From: DATDCV01 sp036524155 | Lineage (GTDB): Bacteria > Verrucomicrobiota > Verrucomicrobiia > Limisphaerales > UBA8199 | Length of the DNA: 6,997 bases | Reading direction: 5' to 3' | Assembly: GCA_036524155.1 (NCBI GenBank) | Contig: DATDCV010000008.1 | Location: 1 to 6,997, forward strand | Shown: positions 4,991 to 6,997 of the stretch, piece after piece | How the letters are laid out: every line of letters starts with the position of its first letter | How positions within the stretch are numbered: position 1 is the stretch's first letter | Notes under the pieces: model-generated | The model's database searches: none | What the model was told of the DNA's origin: nothing | Seen by the model: the letters and a program-made list of their open reading frames with translations, nothing else | Translations under genes and position numbers: made by a program

Positions 4991-5752
4991 CTACCGGAAT
5001 TCCAGTTTTTGCTGGATTTCGCGAATCGGACGCGTGGTGGGATAGCTCTTTCCGTTCTTCAGGACGACCAGGTTCTCGCCCTTGAACGCTGGTTGAAGCT
5101 CCTGGACTTGGTCAAGGTTGACGATTACCGAGCGGCTGATGCGCAAGAATCGTTGCGGGGGGAGGCGGGATTCCAGCGAACTCAAGGCCTCGCGCAGAAC
5201 ATGATTCTCCTTGCCGGCATGCACTACAGCGTATTTTCCGGCGGCCTCGATGGCCTGGATCTCGTCCAACTCTGCAAAGGCAACCTTGCCCGGGGTCCTG
5301 ACAGCCAATCGAGTGAGGTGACCTGCCGGTGCCGGCGCCTGACCTAAGAGCGCGAGAAGCCCGGAGGCGGCAACGCTGGCCTGTTTGTTGGCAATGAGGT
5401 CGCGCGCCCGCTGGACCGCTTGCTTGAACCGGGTGGGCTTGAAGGGCTTTAACAGGTAATCCAGCGCATTCACCTCGAACGCCCGAAGGGCGTGCTGATC
5501 ATAAGCCGTGGTGAAGATCACGACCGGTAGCAACGCCTGCGGGACTCTTCGCAACACCTCAAATCCATCCCTGTCCGGCATCTGCACGTCGAGAAAGACC
5601 AGGTCCGGCTTGGTTGCCTGGATCTGGTCCACCGCCTCAAAACCGTCCTCGCTTTCGCCAATGATTTCGACGTCAGGTTCTCTACCCAATAGGCCGCGAA
5701 CACGCTGCCTTGCCAACGGTTCGTCATCCACGATGAGCGCTCGGATCTTCAT
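4991..5752 (-). CDS. LytTR-family response regulator (LytR/AlgR type)
   Basis: This 253-residue cytoplasmic transcription regulator is phosphorylated by the upstream kinase. The receiver domain spans about 1-120: D9/D10 in VDDEPLAR, the phospho-acceptor D55 in FLDVQMPDRDG, T81/T82 in IFTTAYD, and K102 in LLKPF. A linker rich in Ala, Gln and Pro follows (about 121-143). The LytTR DNA-binding domain spans about 145-251, with FLRISRSVIVNLDQVQELQP and a final GKSYPTTRPIREIQQKL. The ATG at 5752 gives the exact family N-terminus, though no clear ribosome site precedes it. It lies 84 bp after the kinase stop on the same strand, with the inverted repeat 5790-5866 between them. Target genes cannot be told from this window. 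Confidence 0.93.
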   Translation of the reverse strand: MKIRALIVDDEPLARQRVRGLLGREPDVEIIGESEDGFEAVDQIQATKPDLVFLDVQMPDRDGFEVLRRVPQALLPVVIFTTAYDQHALRAFEVNALDYLLKPFKPTRFKQAVQRARDLIANKQASVAASGLLALLGQAPAPAGHLTRLAVRTPGKVAFAELDEIQAIEAAGKYAVVHAGKENHVLREALSSLESRLPPQRFLRISRSVIVNLDQVQELQPAFKGENLVVLKNGKSYPTTRPIREIQQKLEFR

Positions 5753-5789
5753 GCGGACTCTAAGAGCTTGTATGAAAAGCCTTTTGGTC

Positions 5790-5866
5790 GTAGCCGCCGA
5801 CGTAAGCAGGCGGAGAACTTGGGCGGTTTTCAGCCATTAAGTCCGCCTCCTTACGTCGGCGGCTAC
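5790..5866. repeat. Inverted pair of GTAG-headed REP-like sequences between kinase and regulator
   Basis: The 25-base arm at 5790-5814 (starts GTAGCCGCCGACGTAAG, ends AGGCGGA) is the reverse complement of 5842-5866 with one mismatch. The loop is 27 bases. Each arm alone can also fold: GTAG, then CCGCC, a ten-base loop, and GGCGG, which is the layout of REP units recognised by RAYT transposases. Together they make a BIME-like inverted pair. It overlaps the 3' end of the kinase gene, including its stop codon, and covers most of the spacer before the regulator. In the transcript it would form a very stable hairpin, which could protect the upstream message or alter kinase/regulator ratios (inference). 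Confidence 0.85.
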
Positions 5867-6997
5867 TCTTTCCAGGCACGGCTTCAAGTGAAGGGGGAGG
5901 TGAATATCGACTTGGCAACCCTGGGGTTCAGCCCTCCCGAAAGAGAAACTTTGGTCCTGTCCATAGAGTCCCTGCAGTCTCGCTTGTGTGTTGGCCAGCC
6001 CGATACCACGTCGCAGGGAGCTGTCTAAGTCCGCGCCCGGCAAGCCCCTGCCGTTGTCCCGGACAATGAGGTGCAGATGCTTAGCTTCCTGTTTTGCCTC
6101 GATCGAGATGAGCCCCGGGCCTCGCCGCGGTTCGACGCCGTGGCGGATGGCGTTCTCGACCAACGGTTGAAGAATGAGAGCTGGAACCAGTGCTTTCATG
6201 AGTTCATCAGGAACGCTCCGTTCCACTCGAAGCCGTTCGCCAAATCGCTTTTGCTCAATGCCGATATATACCCCAATAAAGTCGAGCTCTTGGGCCAGGG
6301 GAATCTCCTGTTCCTCCATCGAATCAAGAGAGCGGCGCAGCAACTCGCTTAAGTCCCCCAGCATCTCGTCGGCCGCTCCCGGGTTGACGTACACCAAGGC
6401 GGCAATCGAGTTTAGCGTGTTGAAAAGAAAATGCGGGTTGATCTGCATACGCAGCGTTTGCAGTTTGGCGCTGATGAGCCTCGCCTCTAATTCGGCCGCA
6501 CGCCGTTCCCGCTCCTGCGAGCTTCGAAGATTTGTGATTGCCTGGCAAACGCCCACCAAAGACCAGTAGACCAGAACGTCCAAAGCTGCGCGGAGACCAA
6601 GAAACACGCCGAGCGCACTGGGTGGCCCCACCAAATCAAGCGACCGTCGAGGAGGAGGGGCCGGAAGGCGCCGGCGTTGATGCTGTGTCTCCGGCCGATC
6701 GGTTTTCGAATCAGGCGGCCGCCCTGGCGCCTCCGAACGTTGCGGAGAAGGGAAGATCCGGGCGACAGCGCGAAAGGCAGCCCGATTGGTGCCGACGATT
6801 AGGAGGCAGGCCAACAAATGAAGCACGATATTCTGAAGGAGTCTCTTCCGTTCGATAGGAAAGCGGAAAGAGAGCCACGCCACGGCAGGCAGGAACAATA
6901 GCCAAAGCGCCCAAAAAGACCCTCCGAAGCTAACCGCTTCGCGCCATGAAACGCGGCCGGTCAACGGGAGTGGAGCTGCAAACAGCAGCACAAGGGC
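5837..6997 (-). CDS. LytS/YehU-type sensor histidine kinase, N-terminus beyond the window
   Basis: The frame is open through the right edge. A GTG at 6991 exists, but the protein enters the window already in a hydrophobic segment, so the true start is probably outside. Residues here are counted from that GTG. Hydrophobic segments lie at about 22-40, 51-68 and 126-150. A coiled-coil linker (157-176) leads to the His_kinase domain: H187 in QINPHFLFNTLNSI, N280 in LQPLVENAIRHGVEP, D312/G314 in VRDNGRGLP, and GIGLANTQARL. All phosphotransfer and ATP-binding boxes are intact. A Pro/Arg-rich stretch at about 81-118 separates two membrane segments. The last nine residues (VAADVRRRT) come from the REP-like repeat; its left copy ends within the final Thr codon. 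The gene is cotranscribed with the LytTR regulator downstream. Confidence 0.92.
   Translation of the reverse strand, partial: ALVLLFAAPLPLTGRVSWREAVSFGGSFWALWLLFLPAVAWLSFRFPIERKRLLQNIVLHLLACLLIVGTNRAAFRAVARIFPSPQRSEAPGRPPDSKTDRPETQHQRRRLPAPPPRRSLDLVGPPSALGVFLGLRAALDVLVYWSLVGVCQAITNLRSSQERERRAAELEARLISAKLQTLRMQINPHFLFNTLNSIAALVYVNPGAADEMLGDLSELLRRSLDSMEEQEIPLAQELDFIGVYIGIEQKRFGERLRVERSVPDELMKALVPALILQPLVENAIRHGVEPRRGPGLISIEAKQEAKHLHLIVRDNGRGLPGADLDSSLRRGIGLANTQARLQGLYGQDQSFSFGRAEPQGCQVDIHLPLHLKPCLERVAADVRRRT

Noticed and set aside
6071..6569. Plus-strand open frames opposite the kinase
   Set aside because: They lie antisense to the kinase domain with all its conserved boxes and show no domain of their own.

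Overview
The window most likely comes from a GC-rich Verrucomicrobiota-type genome (Pedosphaera/Limisphaerales-like). This is inferred from three things: a pseudopilin with the AFTLIELLVVIAIIAILAA start, an ECF sigma factor of the TIGR02999-like group, and short REP-like palindromes between genes. No rRNA or other direct taxonomic marker is present.

Layout. Positions 1-83 hold the last 26 codons of a plus-strand gene. A minus-strand block follows: a small secreted protein (346-873), an ECF sigma factor whose 5' end looks frameshifted (1118-1606, displaced start segment to 1686), a degenerate tRNA-Asn-like sequence on the plus strand (1781-1852), a pseudopilin (1887-2516) preceded by a 140-bp palindromic repeat, and a small membrane-anchored protein (2839-3234).

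The middle (3366-4280) is a patch of broken genes. It holds a plus-strand gene apparently broken by one missing base (3366-3646), the 3' end of a minus-strand gene (3674-3919) cut off exactly at a GGGGTCAGA-type palindrome (3916-3978), and a decayed fragment that resembles the C-terminus of a REP-associated tyrosine transposase (about 4007-4280).

Intact genes resume at 4307. A coiled-coil small protein and a PIN-domain toxin form a tight toxin-antitoxin pair on the plus strand (4307-4934). Converging on them from the minus strand is a LytS/LytTR two-component operon: a histidine kinase running off the right edge (5837-6997) and its response regulator (4991-5752). An inverted pair of GTAG-headed repeats (5790-5866) sits between kinase and regulator and encodes the kinase's last nine residues and part of its final Thr codon.

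The only clear functional circuits are the two-component pair and the toxin-antitoxin pair. The main theme elsewhere is small palindromic repeats and gene decay at gene borders. Two of the breaks could each be repaired by one small indel, so assembly or sequencing error must be excluded before calling them real.
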